A stretch of 64,000 bases of DNA, from the NCBI GenBank assembly GCA_017163975.1, contig JAFFSR010000004.1, forward strand, positions 9,796,001-9,860,000, in the 5' to 3' direction. Source of the DNA: Anastatus disparis. Lineage: Eukaryota; Arthropoda; Insecta; Hymenoptera; Eupelmidae. Below, one piece after another: positions 10,096-22,419 of this stretch. The notes under the pieces were generated by a model. That model saw nothing but the letters and a program-made list of their open reading frames with translations. It made no database searches and was not told the DNA's origin. Position numbers and translations under genes: made by a program. Every line of letters begins with the position of its first letter. Position 1 is the stretch's first letter.

Positions 10096-11351
10096 AAAAA
10101 TGATTATATTTAAAAATTATAAATTATCAATTGACATATCTTGAAAATATAAGATAACATTTTTTGCATTGAGATCCGAGTCCCGAGCATTGTGTCTGTC
10201 TGGAACACTACAGTGGTATGCTTATATCTAATTATTTTTATAAAAGAATTTTTATAACAAAATCGAAGAAAAAAAAGTTTGAATAAAGTAGAAAGTTTAA
10301 TCTTTAATTTGCTAAGTCGTACCATGCCTATTGCATTAATTAAGGTTTCTTTAAAAAAATTTATAAAATTATGCTATTGATTTTTTAACAATTACTGTGA
10401 ATTTCTTAAGAAAAACCTTAAGGATAGACACAATATTTCAAGATTATTAATTACTTTTAAAAATGCATTTAGAAGCAGTTAATAGGCAATTTACAAAATG
10501 GAAAATTTTCCAAATTCCACTCTTACTTCTTCTTTTAATTTTATTTACTGTAATTGAATCATCTATTTAAAATCCTTAAAAAAATATCGGTAAATAACTC
10601 AGAATTTAGGACCACAGGCTTGTGGACAGGGCACAGTAATTACGACACAATAATATGACGAAAGACTTCCACAAAGCACAGCATTATGTACAAAATAATT
10701 TTGTTTGGTTTCCAATTAAATTGAATGAAATATAAAATATTGGGAATAACAAAAATTAAATTTAATTCATAAATAATTGAAATATGCATAAGCATTCATA
10801 GAAATTAAAATGGTAATAATATTTTAATTAATTATAGATAAATTTCTTAGAAAATAATCCTAATTTCACAGTAATCGGGACTCAGACCCTAGCTTTAGCA
10901 CTGCACTACAGATGTGAATAACCTGCTTGTGAAGATTCAGAGAGGGCGCTCACACATGGCGTGTCGCAAACATTATTTTATTTTAAATCTAAAATGTAAT
11001 TTTGAACCTTATCATATTTAATATGAGACTAAAAATATTTAACTAATAAAAATACAAAAATTTTATTTTAGTTTCATTTATATAAGTAATGTATCAACTT
11101 AAATTTGTTCAGTTATTGATCCATTTCCAATTACCGGCTCATATATTCTAACATGATTGAAGGAGCGCTTTTAATTATATCTTTTTTCGCATATATATAT
11201 ATACACACTCTACTGGCAAATGATTTTGCCCATGTTATCAAATTTTTACAAACACTTTAACAAAGCACATTTCCCTGGTAAAAAACAGTAATTTTTTTTT
11301 AAGGGAATGTAAAATACCGACATTACAGTTTTCAAAATTTTTAATTAAATA
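10096..11351. other. AT-rich spacer
   Basis: No coding frame. Two short GC-richer words (GATCCGAGTCCCGAGC near 10172 and AATCGGGACTCAGACCC near 10873) look like weak inverted partners and might be the ends of a degraded element, which is not convincing. Confidence 0.3.
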
Positions 11352-11716
11352 TTAAGACCAGGTCGTATATCTCCGTCTTTTTCTAATCGAAGAATTAAGT
11401 TTTTGCAAAAACTAATAACTTTATCGAAAAATGAAGAGAAAGCCCCATCGCGTATTAAAAAAAGCTATTTTTTCTTTAATGAGTAAGAATCAATTTTATT
11501 GCTTCGTTCTCAAGAAAACTTTGAAAAACCAAATTGTCTAACCTAACCTCTATGTTTTAAGTTTTTCAAGATTTTCTTGAAAACAAAGCGATAAAATCAA
11601 TTCTCTCACTAAAGGAAATATAGCTTTTTTTAATACGTGATGGGGCTTTCTCTTTATTTTTCGCTAAAATCATTTCAATGATTAGAAAAGGACAGAAAAA
11701 GTCGACCTGCTCTTAA
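11352..11716. mobile_element. Foldback MITE, TTAA superfamily (365 bp)
   Basis: TTAAGACCAGGTCGTATATC at the left and GTCGACCTGCTCTTAA at the right. The arms share TCTTTTTCTAATCG, AAAGCCCCATCGCGTATTAAAAAAAGC and more, folding around a short centre near 11535. TTAA flanks both sides. Confidence 0.8.
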
Positions 11717-12084
11717 TAAAAAATTTTTTTTAAATATCTCTTTATTACAGCCTTCGATTTTGACTAATATAGAGCGTTATATAGAAATTTTTTGGAAAAT
11801 TTTTTATAAAAATTAAAAATTTGCGAAACTGCAATGTCGGTAACTATCTAGCAGTCATATACTTTTTTACATCCCCTTAAGTATAAACATCGATAATTTT
11901 GAAATTGCTTATGTGGTGATTTCCCTTTTTATAAATACCATTGAAAATATGAGTATACCAAAAAAAGGCATTTGAAGTGTACTTTAAAATGCTTTTTCTA
12001 AATTTTTTCTGGGATCAAAATTGAAGGAGATGTGTTTTCTCAAAGCAAAAATATGAAAAACCTTGGCTAAGTTATTGGCTGGTA

Positions 12085-12087
<3 letters not shown>

Positions 12088-12143
<56 letters not shown>
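12088..12143. repeat. (AT)n microsatellite
   Basis: About 55 bp of AT dinucleotides directly bordering the left end of the foldback element that follows. Confidence 0.9.
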
Positions 12144-12144
<1 letters not shown>

Positions 12145-12661
12145 GGGACATTTCACACCAACTGAAAGAGCAAAAAAATATAAATCGCTGAAACTCTGAA
12201 AAATTATTCTTTTTGTTACCCAAAATATGTATAAAAATTTTCAAGGATATAGATTGAAAGGATCAAGAGCTACAAGACCTTAAAATTTGAACATTTTTCA
12301 AAATGTTCATATTGGTAGCTCTGACTTACACAATCAAAAATTTATTTTAAAGTTAATAACAAATCAGAAAACTGTAAAATTAAGGTCTGTAAAAAATTAT
12401 GCTCACTCTTCTCTTAATTTACAACAAGAAGTGTTCTTATGGATTTTTCTCTAAAACATCAGGATTTTCAGAAAAAAAATGATAAAGTTGGGACTTTTCC
12501 AAAAATTGTGAATGATTTTCCAATTTCAAGGTCCTGTAACTCTTGATCCTTTCAGTCCAGATCCTTGAAAATTTTTTTACATATTTTGGGTAACAAAAAG
12601 AATAATTTCTTAGAGTTTCAGCGATTTTTATTTTTTTGCTCTCTCACTTGGTATGAAATGT

Positions 12662-12664
<3 letters not shown>
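12145..12664. mobile_element. Foldback element between two dinucleotide repeats
   Basis: Ends GGGACATTTCA and TGAAATGTCCC. The arms are about 150-160 bp (both contain GAGCAAAAAAATA, a CTTTTTGTTACCCAAAATATG region and GGATCAAGAG), around a central region of about 200 bp. The left flank is (AT)n and the right flank is (CA)n at 12664-12732, so it either targets dinucleotide repeats or generates them at its ends. Confidence 0.75.
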
Positions 12665-12716
<52 letters not shown>

Positions 12717-12732
12717 ACACCCACACACACAT
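12664..12732. repeat. (CA)n microsatellite
   Basis: ACAC run with a few CGCACAC and CCACAC variants, bordering the foldback element on its left. Confidence 0.9.
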
Positions 12733-13925
12733 GCACATTTCATGTTAAATTGTACGTTTGCAATATCAAATTTGCTTAACGTCTTGTAATATATATCATA
12801 TTTGGTATCCAATAAAATTTTCAGAGATTCAAGTCAAAGGCGTAAAGAGTTTAAGGTTATGAAAAATTTCGAATTTTTTGCTTAATTTATTAATCCTATC
12901 TTTCTTAGAATTTTTGTTATCGAAAATTATCAACTTTTAACGAAAACTTAATAATATATTAATTGCTGTAAATGGTCTTTAGAACATACTTTAATTTTTG
13001 CTAAATATGCCGATTGTTTAGCTTATCCGATCGATGAAAACATAACTTAAAAAATTTAATATATCCAAAAACTGCTGAGATTGATTTGCTTTTTGGAGGC
13101 ATAATTTTTTTTTGTTTCCATAAAGAACAAATAGAATTGGGCTACAATCGGAAAAATTATCTGAAAATTTTTAATTTACAAAAAAATGTGATAAAAATTA
13201 TAAAATTCCTGATATTTTTTCTCAAAAAGTATAAATTTTCATAAAAAATATATGAAAAAATTTTCTATATCTGCTGAAATCGGTTTTTGTTTCTTTTAGT
13301 TTATTGATATCTTTTTAAATTTATTATTTAAATAAATATAATGACTGGTTTACACTGAAGTTATGCTTAATGAAATATCAGTTGAGATTGTTATTATAAA
13401 CTTTCAATGAAAATAAAATTCTATACGTCGAAACTTTGTTTATAACTTTTTATGTATAGTGTTTTAGTGAATTCCTTGAGTTTTTCTTACACAGAATTAA
13501 TCTCAAATTTATTTGACACAATGTTTACTCATAAATTTTGAATGAAAATATTATTAGGAGAGGGAGGGGTAGATATCGCGTTAAATAGTATGTTTCAACC
13601 AATAAGATACGCTGAAAATTTGACACATTGTTATTTGTAAAAATAAAAAGTCCATTACATTTTCAATGATTTAATTAATTCAAAATTATGATTGTTTTTA
13701 TTTAATAAATGTTAAAACATTTTATGTAAATCCTAAATTTTTATTTTAATATATGTTTTGAAAGTTAAAACAAATGTGGAATTTTTTATAATTATACAGC
13801 TAAAAGACTTTAATATGATACTAAAAATAATCTTCCAAATAAATTCTTTTAAATAATGAAATACAAAATCTTTGTGTGTATATATATACATAAAAAATGA
13901 AATATAAGATAAAATCTACAACTTT
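12733..13925. other. AT-rich spacer
   Basis: No open frame, repeat or structure recognised other than the compositional bias. Confidence 0.35.
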
Positions 13926-13929
13926 AATA

Positions 13930-14760
13930 GAAAACATTTGTTACATAGCCAAGTCTTATCCCTATAGATTTTCAATGTAGTTTAACTATCTGATAAAACT
14001 TATGGTTTTATCACATAGTAAAGCCACATGGTATTTTGTCTCATGTCATCAAATGTTTTTTTAAATTAATGTGACTTTATAATCATGTAAATATATGTGC
14101 TAATACTAAATTATTCAAGGTGGTCTTATGTAGGAAGGTTTTTCAAGCCGTACCAATGAAAATATTTTTTTTTATCACATCATTCTATAAAATCATATGG
14201 TTATAAAAAATAAATTTATAGAAAATCATGACCCAAAAAAACCATAGGATGATATCAGACAAGAAACCATATCATGATGAGATCAAACCATATGGCTGTA
14301 CCGTGTGATAAAACCATATAGTTTTACCAGATAGTAGTACAATATATACTTTTTTCATCCCCTCGTAGGTGCTAATACAAAATTATTGAAGGTGGTCTTA
14401 CGTAAAAAGGTTTTTTAAGTGAAAACTGATTAAACTATTTTTTTATGACCACATCGTTCTGTAAAATCATATGGTTATAAAAGTCACACAAATTTAAAAA
14501 ACCATATAACTTAACCATGTGATACAATCATATAGTTTTACCAGATAGTAGTACAATATATACTTTTTTCATCCCCTCGTAGGTGCTAATACAAAATTAT
14601 TGAAGGTGGTCTTACGTAAAAAGGTTTTTTAAGTGAAAACTGATTAAACTATTTTTTTATGACCACGTTCTGTAAAATCACATGGTTATAAAAGTCACAC
14701 AAATTTAAAAAACCATATAACTTAACCATGTGATACAATCATATAGTTTTACCAGATAGT
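13930..14760. repeat. Word-rich tandem repeat built on CCATATGG
   Basis: Two adjacent units (about 14336-14549 and 14550-14760) of about 212 bp are nearly identical, and a diverged third unit precedes them (about 14090-14335). Throughout, versions of ACCATATGGTTTTATCA, ACCATATAGTTTTACCAGATAG and CACATGGTTATAAAA recur in both orientations, so the sequence is full of short palindromes around one word. Confidence 0.75.
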
Positions 14761-15837
14761 AAAAATACATTTAAAAATTATCTGATTTTTTCAATAGGGA
14801 TTATCTGTAATAAAAAACTGTAAATCACTTTATTTTAATAACAGTTTGCATGAAAAATCATATATATCAAATGTATTTTAAACCGTACTTCATACTTGTA
14901 AATTTAATTACAAAAAAAATTGAATTAATGTTTTTTCATTATTATAATAATTATTTTACAATTAGATAACTACATAAAAAAATTATCCTTTTTCTTATGA
15001 TCCTACCTTGCAGAAAGTAAGCAAAAACTTTATTTTTTTGCACGAACATTTAAAAAACAGAAAAATTATTGATAATAAATTGATACAATGACAAAATAAA
15101 TTCTACATTTATTACTCTTTTCAAAAACATTATACTTTCACTCATTTCATTGTTCACTTATAAATACATTGCACGTTTAAATAAATCATTCTCTAAAGTT
15201 TACTATTACAATTAAAAACAAGTTTGAAAACTGTATTTAACTAAACTTAACCTGAAAACTATTTCTTCTATAATTAATATAAAAAAAGGCTAGCGTAATT
15301 AGTAACTTAGTAAAATAGTTTTTACTATTTATCAAATGAAAAAATATACAACAATTTTCTGAGTTTATATAAAAATAAATTTGAAATTTATACATTTTCT
15401 TATATTGAAATATAACCTCTATTTATAAATAGTATATTAAAAATAAATTTCGCATAATATGTTTTCAGTTATTATTAATTACTTCAATTAGAAATAATTT
15501 TTAATTTGTTTTTCGAAATCATGTATTACCATAAAAGTTACTTTAATACGTACAATTTTATCGCGATAGTAATAAATAACTAAGATTTAAATAGTGAGAC
15601 TTACATTGTTGTTGAAATTAATTATAAAATGGATTCCAAAAAAATGAAGGTGTTAAAAAATCAATATACAATGTTTGAACTGTCAATAATTTAATTGGAA
15701 AATAAATTTGAGAAAATTTATGCGGTGTCTTCCACACGTGGAGGCGAAGCTTAATATGCCACCATCTTGATCAGATGGAAAGGAAAGGCGGAACACGGAA
15801 TTGTAATTCGTAATAACGTGGAACTGCGAACTATACG
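14761..15837. other. AT-rich spacer
   Basis: No gene seen. A GC-richer island at 15720-15835 carries a short palindrome (CCACACGTGG) but no convincing coding frame. Confidence 0.35.
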
Positions 15838-18800
15838 TGTTGGATTCAAAAATTTTTTTGAAATAGAACATAATATTCCTTCAATATTACAGGAATGTTT
15901 CATGCAATGTTTCTTGAGGCGTATCGAAAATGACGAATAAGTGTAATATTTGAAAGTATTGTTTCGTCTTCTAAAAGAACTACGTACACTTGAAAGATTA
16001 GCAAAATATTGATGTGAAACATTTCAATAAATAATGTAGTAATCTTTCTCAAATATTACAGTGTTGGATTCAAAAATTGTTTGGGATAAAACATGAAATA
16101 TTCCTTCAATATTACAGGAATATTTCATGCAATGTTTCTTGAAAGATTGGCGAAATATTGATCTGAAACATTTCAAGAAATAATTTAGTAATCTTTCTCA
16201 AATATTTCAGTGTTGGATTCAAAAAATTTTTTTGAATAAAACATGGAATATTCCTTCAATATTACAGGAATATATCATGCAATGTTTCTTGAAAGATTAG
16301 TAAAATATTGATGTGAAACATTTCAATAAATAATTTAGTAATCTTTCTCAAATATTACAGTGTTGGATTCAAAAATTGTTTGAAATAAAACATGAAATAC
16401 TCCTTCAATATTACAGAAATATTTCATGCAATGTTTCTTGAAAGATTGGCGAAATATTGATCTGAAACATTTCAAGAAATCATTTAGTAATATTTCTCAA
16501 ATATTTCAGTGTTGGATTCAGAAATTTTTTTGGAATAAAACATGAAATATTGCAGCAATATTACAGGAATATTTCATGCAATGTTTCTTGAAAGATTGGT
16601 GAAATATTAATGTGAAACATTTCAATAAATAATTTAGTAATATTTCTCAAATATTTCAGTGTTGGATTCAAAAATTGTTTGGAATAAAACATGAAATATT
16701 CCTTCAATATTACAGGAATATTTCATGCAATGTTTCTTGAAAGATTGGTAAAATATTGATCTGAAACATTTCAACAAATAATTTAGTAATATTTCTCAAA
16801 TATTTCAGTGTTGGATTCAAAAATTGTTTGGAATAAAACATGAAATATTCCTTCAATATTACAGGAATATTTCATGCAACGTTTCTTGAAAGATTGGCGA
16901 AATATTGATCTGAAACATTTCAAGAAATAATTTAGTAATATTTCTCAAATATTTCAGTGTTCGATTCAGAAATTTTTTTGGAATAAAACATGAAATATTG
17001 CAGCAATATTACAGGAATATTTCATGCAATGTTTCTTGAAAGATTGGTGAAATATTAATGTGAAACATTTCAAGAAATAATTTAGTAATCTTTCTCAAAT
17101 ATTACAGTGTTGGATTCAAAAATTGTTTGGAATAAAACATGAAATACTCCTTCAATATTACAGGAATATTTCATGCAATGTTTCTTGAACGATTGGCGAA
17201 ATATTGATCTGAAACATTTCAAGAAATAATTTAGTAATATTTCTCAAATATTTCATTGTTGGATTCAGAAATTTTTTTGGAATAAAACATGAAATATTGC
17301 ACCAATATTACAGGAATATTTCATGCAATGTTTCTTGAAAGATTGGTGAAATATTAATGTGAAACATTTCAAGAAATAATTTAGTAATATTTCTCAAATA
17401 TTTCAGTGTTGGATTCAAAAATTGTTTGGAATAAAACATGAAATATTCCTTCAATATTACAGGAATATTTCATGCAATGTTTCTTGAACGATTGGCGAAA
17501 TATTGATCTGAAACATTTCAAGAAATAATTTAGTAATATTTCTCAAATATTTCAGTGTTAGATTCAAAAATGGTTTGGAATAAAACATGAAATATTCCTT
17601 CAATATTACAGGAATATTTCATGCAATGTTTCTTGAACGATTGGTGAAATATTGATCTGAAACATTTCAAGAAATAATTTAGTAATATTTCTCAAATATT
17701 TCAGTGTTAGATTCAAAAATGGTTTGGAATAAAACATGAAATATTCCTTCAATATTACAGGAATATTTCATGCAATGTTTCTTGAAAGATTGACGAAACA
17801 TTGATCTGAAACATTTCAAGAAATAATTTAGTAATATTTTTCAAATATTTCAGTGTTGGATTTAAAAACTGTTTAGAATAAAACATGAAATGTTGCAGCA
17901 ATATTACAGAAATATTTCATGCAATGTTTCTTGAAAGATTGGCGAAATATTGATCTGAAACATTTCAAGAAATAATTTAGTAATATTTCTCAAATATTTC
18001 AGTGTTGGATTCAAAAATTGTTTGGAATAAAGCATGAAATATTCCTTCAATATTACAGGAATATTTCATGCAATGTTTCTTGAAAGATTGGCAAAAAATT
18101 GATGTGAAACATTTCAATAAATAATCTAGTAATCTTTCTCAAATATTACAGTGTTGGATTCAAAAATTGTTTGGAATAAAACATGAAATATTCCTTCAAT
18201 ATTACAGGAATATTTCATGCAATGTTTCTTGAAAGATTGGCGAAATATTGATCTGGAAAATTTCATGAAATAATTTAGTAATATTTCCCAAATATTTCAG
18301 TGTTGGATTCAAAAATTGTTTGGAATAAAACATGAAATATTCCTTCAATATTACAGGAATATTTCATGCAAGGTTTCTTGAAAGATTGGTAAAATATTGA
18401 TCTCAAACATTTCAAGAAATAATTTGGTAATATCTATCAAATAATTCAGTGTTGGATTCAAAAATTGTTTGGAACAAAACATGAAATATTCCTTTAATAT
18501 TACAGGAATATTTCATGCAACGTTTCTTGAAAGATTGGTAAAATATTGATCTGAAACATTTCAAGAAATCATTTAGTAATATTTCTCAAATATTTCAGTG
18601 TTGGATTCAAAAATTGTTTTGAATAAAACATGAAATATTCCTTTAATATTACAGGAATATTTCATGCAACGTTTCTTGAAAGATTGGCGAAATATTGATC
18701 TGAAACATTTCAACAAATAATTTAGTAATATTTCTCAAATATTTCAGTGTTAGATTCAGAAATTTTTTTGGAATAAAACATGAAATATTGCAGCAATATT

Positions 18801-20277
18801 ACAGGAATATTTCATGCAATGTTTCTTGAAAGATTGGTGAAATATTAATGTGAAACATTTCAAGAAATAATTTAGTAATATTTCTCAAATATTTCAGTGT
18901 TGGATTCAAAAATTGTTTGGAATAAAACATGAAATATTCCTTCAATATTACAGGAATATTTCATGCAATGTTTCTTGAAAGATTGGTGAAATATTAATGT
19001 GAAACATTTCAAGAAATAATTCAGTAATATTTCTCGAATATTTCAGTGTTGGATTCAAAAATTGTTTGGAATAAAACATGAAATATTCCTTCAATATTAC
19101 AGGAATATTTCATGCAATGTTTCTTGAAAGATTGGCGAAATATTGATCTGAAAAATTTCATGAAATAATTTAGTAATATTTCCCAAATAATTCAGTGTTG
19201 GATTCAAAAATTGTTTGGAACAAAACATGAAATATTCCTTTAATATTACAGGAATATTTCATGCAACGTTTCTTGAAAGATTGGTAAAATATTGATCTGA
19301 AACATTTCAAGAAATCATTTAGTAATATTTCTCAAATATTTCAGTGTTGGATTCAAAAATTGTTTGGAATAAAACATGAAATATTCCTTTAATATTACAG
19401 GAATATTTCATGCAACGTTTCTTGAAAGATTAGCGAAATATTGATCTGAAACATTTCAAGAAATAATTTAGTAATATTTCTCAAATATTTCAGTGTTAGA
19501 TTCAGAAATTTTTTTGGAATAAAACATGAAATATTGCAGCAATATTACAGGAATATTTCATGCAATGTTTCTTGAAAGATTGGTGAAATATTAATGTGAA
19601 ACATTTCAAGAAATAATTTAGTAATATTTCTCAAATATTTCAGTGTTGGATTCAAAAATTGTTTGGAATAAAACATGAAATATTCCTTCAATATTACAGG
19701 AATATTTCATGCAATGTTTCTTGAAAGATTGGTGAAATATTAATGTGAAACATTTCAAGAAATAATTCAGTAATATTTCCCAAATATTTCAGTGTTGGAT
19801 TAATAAATTGTTTGGAATAAAGCATGAAATATTCCTTCAATATTACAGGAATATATCATGCAATGTTTCTTGAAAGATTGGTGAAATATTGATCTGAAAC
19901 ATTTCCAGAAATAATTTAGTAATATTTCTCAAATATTTCAGTGTTGGATTCAAAAATTGTTTGGAATATAACATGAAATATTCCTTTAATATTACAGGAA
20001 TATTTTATGCAATGTTTCTTGAAAGATTGGTGAAATATTAATGTGAAACATTTCAAGAAATAATTTAGTTATATTTCTCAAATATTTCAGTGTTGGATTC
20101 AGAAATTTTTTTGGAATAAAACATGAAATGTTGCAGCAATATTACAGAAATATTTCAATGAATTATTTCATATTCTTGAACTGTAATATTTCGAAGAAAT
20201 ATTTGTTCATCACTTATTTAATATTTTACTGAAATATTTCATATAATATTTTTTTGAAATATTTCATGCTATGTGGG
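15838..20277. repeat. Satellite array A, about 150-bp monomers
   Basis: About 28-29 head-to-tail monomers beginning GTGTTGGATTCAAAAATT. Most carry CATGAAATATTCC, a 12-nt loop and GGAATATTTCATG, a perfect 13-bp inverted repeat. The first monomer has an extra segment of about 75 bp. Variant monomers with GAAATATTGCAGCAATATT recur at intervals, and marker variants are spaced 746 bp apart (for example GGAACAAAAC at 18471 and 19217), showing a five-monomer higher-order repeat. The right edge (20140-20277) leaves the monomer pattern and ends in CATGCTATGTGGG. Confidence 0.9.
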
Positions 20278-20890
20278 AAAGGTATATAGTATAAGGTTGA
20301 AAGTGTGTAAGAGTGACCGTTTGTATTTACTAGGATTAACAAAGCTCATACATCACAGTCAAGGTTAAAACTCTGTTGTCAGTAACAGAAAATTCAACAT
20401 TTTTGATTCGTAAGCAAGCAATTAAGTTTCTTTTTTTTGCTAAACCCCATTGAACGTCGCATTCACTAAAAAATAATTATTCAACGCAAAGAAATTACAT
20501 TCTTTTAAATTCGATATTTCTTTAAGAAATCGAATTTGACATTAAATTCAAAAAAATTTAGTTTGTTCAATTTCATAATTAACATTTATTTGTTCAGATT
20601 TAAAGGTCAAGTTTGTAAATTTTCATTAATTTGATTTATTTAAATTCAAGTCAAATATTAAAATTTAGTTTATTCATTTTCAGAATTTACATTTTATTTG
20701 TTCAGATTAATTTAATTAAAATCTAAAGGTCAAGTTTGTTCATTTTCATTAATTTCAAGTAAATAAATTAGTGGTCATTAGTCAAGTTTCAATCAATCAA
20801 TTTTCAAATCAATTTCAAATTGTTTCAAATTTTGCAAATTAAATTATTCAATTTGTCCATTTTACAAAAGTCAAGTCATTATTGTTTTAG
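20278..20890. other. AT-rich region before the older BEL/Pao element
   Basis: Contains a diverged internal duplication: TTATTTGTTCAGATTTAAAGG near 20588 and TTATTTGTTCAGATTAA near 20695, each followed by GGTCAAGTTTGT. It occupies the place where the 5' LTR of the older element should be, but I see no match to that element's 3' LTR. Confidence 0.4.
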
Positions 20891-21126
20891 CTAGAAATAC
20901 CGGAACCGGCCGCTGTTTGCCGCCGCCCCAATCACGACAGCTTGTCTGCTGCACAAATCGCAGCAGACTTTCTGCCGAGTTCACAGGGGCTCGAGTGGGG
21001 AGTGCGATGGTAGCTAGTTCTGGTAGCGGGTAGGTAGACAGGGTTAAATCGCGTTTCGCGCTCCTGTTCTATTAAAAAACAATAAAATAAGATTCTAGTA
21101 AATTTTTAAAACAATCTTTCAACAAA

Positions 21127-22419
21127 ATGAATAAAGACGAGTTAATAACAGCCACAAACAAAGAGTATAGGAATTTTAGGGAGGAAATAAATGCATTGAC
21201 AACTTATTTAAAAACTCCTAACGTTAATCCTTTAAACGCACCACTAAGATTAAAGGATCTTTCAAAGCTGCATTCTCAATGTCAGAAATATCACAAAGCT
21301 TTAGCAACAGTTGTGTCCGAACACGAATTACTCAGCGAATATAGGACATTAACTGACGCATATTATGAAACTTCAACCAGCGTTACCGGTCTCAGTCAAC
21401 CTGTAATCACACCAGCTCCTCTCGCTAATTCAACTTTGAACAGTAGTAATATAACAATTACTCAACGACACGATGCTCCAAAGTTGCCGGAGATTAAAAT
21501 TACTTCCTTCGACGGCAAAGCTGATCAATGGTTGGCTTTTAAAAATCAATTCACTGCGTTAGTCCACACTCGAACTGACATTAGCGATTTCGTAAAACAC
21601 ACTCAATTGTTGAATTCTCTCACCGGATCGGCTAAGTTAAAAATCGTCGCTCTCGGACCAAGTGCAGACAATTACCAGAGGGCATGGAAGGCGCTCACAG
21701 ATGCATACGATCACAAACGTCTCATAGTAGTTGATCATCTTAATTCATTAATAGATTTGCCTAGGGTTCCAGCAGCAACAGCCGAAGGAGTATCTCAACT
21801 GCTTGATGCGATTCGTCAACACTCTGCAATGCTTGAACAAACTTTAGGCACTCCAGTTTCGTTCGAACATTTTGTCATTAGAATAGCTGAACGCTGTCTT
21901 CCTCACAGAATGCTGAGCAGATGGCAAGAGAAACTTGATGTTGACCAGCCACCCACTCTCAAGGAATTTTGTTCATTTTTGCAAACCAACATTTTTAACT
22001 TACAGGGACTTGAACACTCGTCAGCTGATTCCAGAAGCAGAGCAGATTTAAAACGAAAACCCAAACATTATTCAAACAAGGAGTGTAATAAAATAATTAA
22101 GACTGAAGCTCGATCGTTAGTCACTTCGTCCTCAACACTAGTCGTTTCTTGTCCCAAATGTCAACAACCTCACCATTTGTATAGGTGTCCTCAACTGCAA
22201 GATTTAAGTGTCCAACAGCGATGGGATCTTGTAAAGTCTAAACAACTTTGTCGTAATTGTCTAGGTAAACACAATACCCCTTGTCCCAGTAAAGGTAAAT
22301 GCAGGAAGTGCAATCGCCTACATCACACATCATTACACACAGATAAGGAGACACAACAACACAACAGAAGCTCGACTTCTTCTACAGTAAACAAAGATTC
22401 AAAACCAAGTAACATCTGA
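21127..22419 (+). CDS. gag: BEL/Pao gag-like protein (older element)
   Basis: 430 residues from an ATG. An N-terminal helical region is followed by a DUF1759-type gag domain (about residues 118-290, around ITSFDGKADQWLAFKNQF) and a Cys/His-rich end with zinc-knuckle-like motifs (CPKCQQPHHLYRC, CRNCLGKHNTPC, CRKCNRLHH). These proteins form the capsid and bind the element's RNA. The TGA at 22417-22419 is in frame with the protease sequence that follows, so it may be a mutation inside a formerly continuous gag-pol frame rather than a true end. The gag part itself is otherwise intact. Confidence 0.85.
   Translation: MNKDELITATNKEYRNFREEINALTTYLKTPNVNPLNAPLRLKDLSKLHSQCQKYHKALATVVSEHELLSEYRTLTDAYYETSTSVTGLSQPVITPAPLANSTLNSSNITITQRHDAPKLPEIKITSFDGKADQWLAFKNQFTALVHTRTDISDFVKHTQLLNSLTGSAKLKIVALGPSADNYQRAWKALTDAYDHKRLIVVDHLNSLIDLPRVPAATAEGVSQLLDAIRQHSAMLEQTLGTPVSFEHFVIRIAERCLPHRMLSRWQEKLDVDQPPTLKEFCSFLQTNIFNLQGLEHSSADSRSRADLKRKPKHYSNKECNKIIKTEARSLVTSSSTLVVSCPKCQQPHHLYRCPQLQDLSVQQRWDLVKSKQLCRNCLGKHNTPCPSKGKCRKCNRLHHTSLHTDKETQQHNRSSTSSTVNKDSKPSNI

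Noticed and set aside
11984..12789. Two similar frames in opposite directions (MKIF..ILGNKKNN)
   Set aside because: Arms of the foldback element at 12145-12664, extended by dinucleotide repeats.
15838..20277. CRISPR-like array
   Set aside because: Monomers of 150 bp are contiguous with no unique spacers, and the context is eukaryotic.
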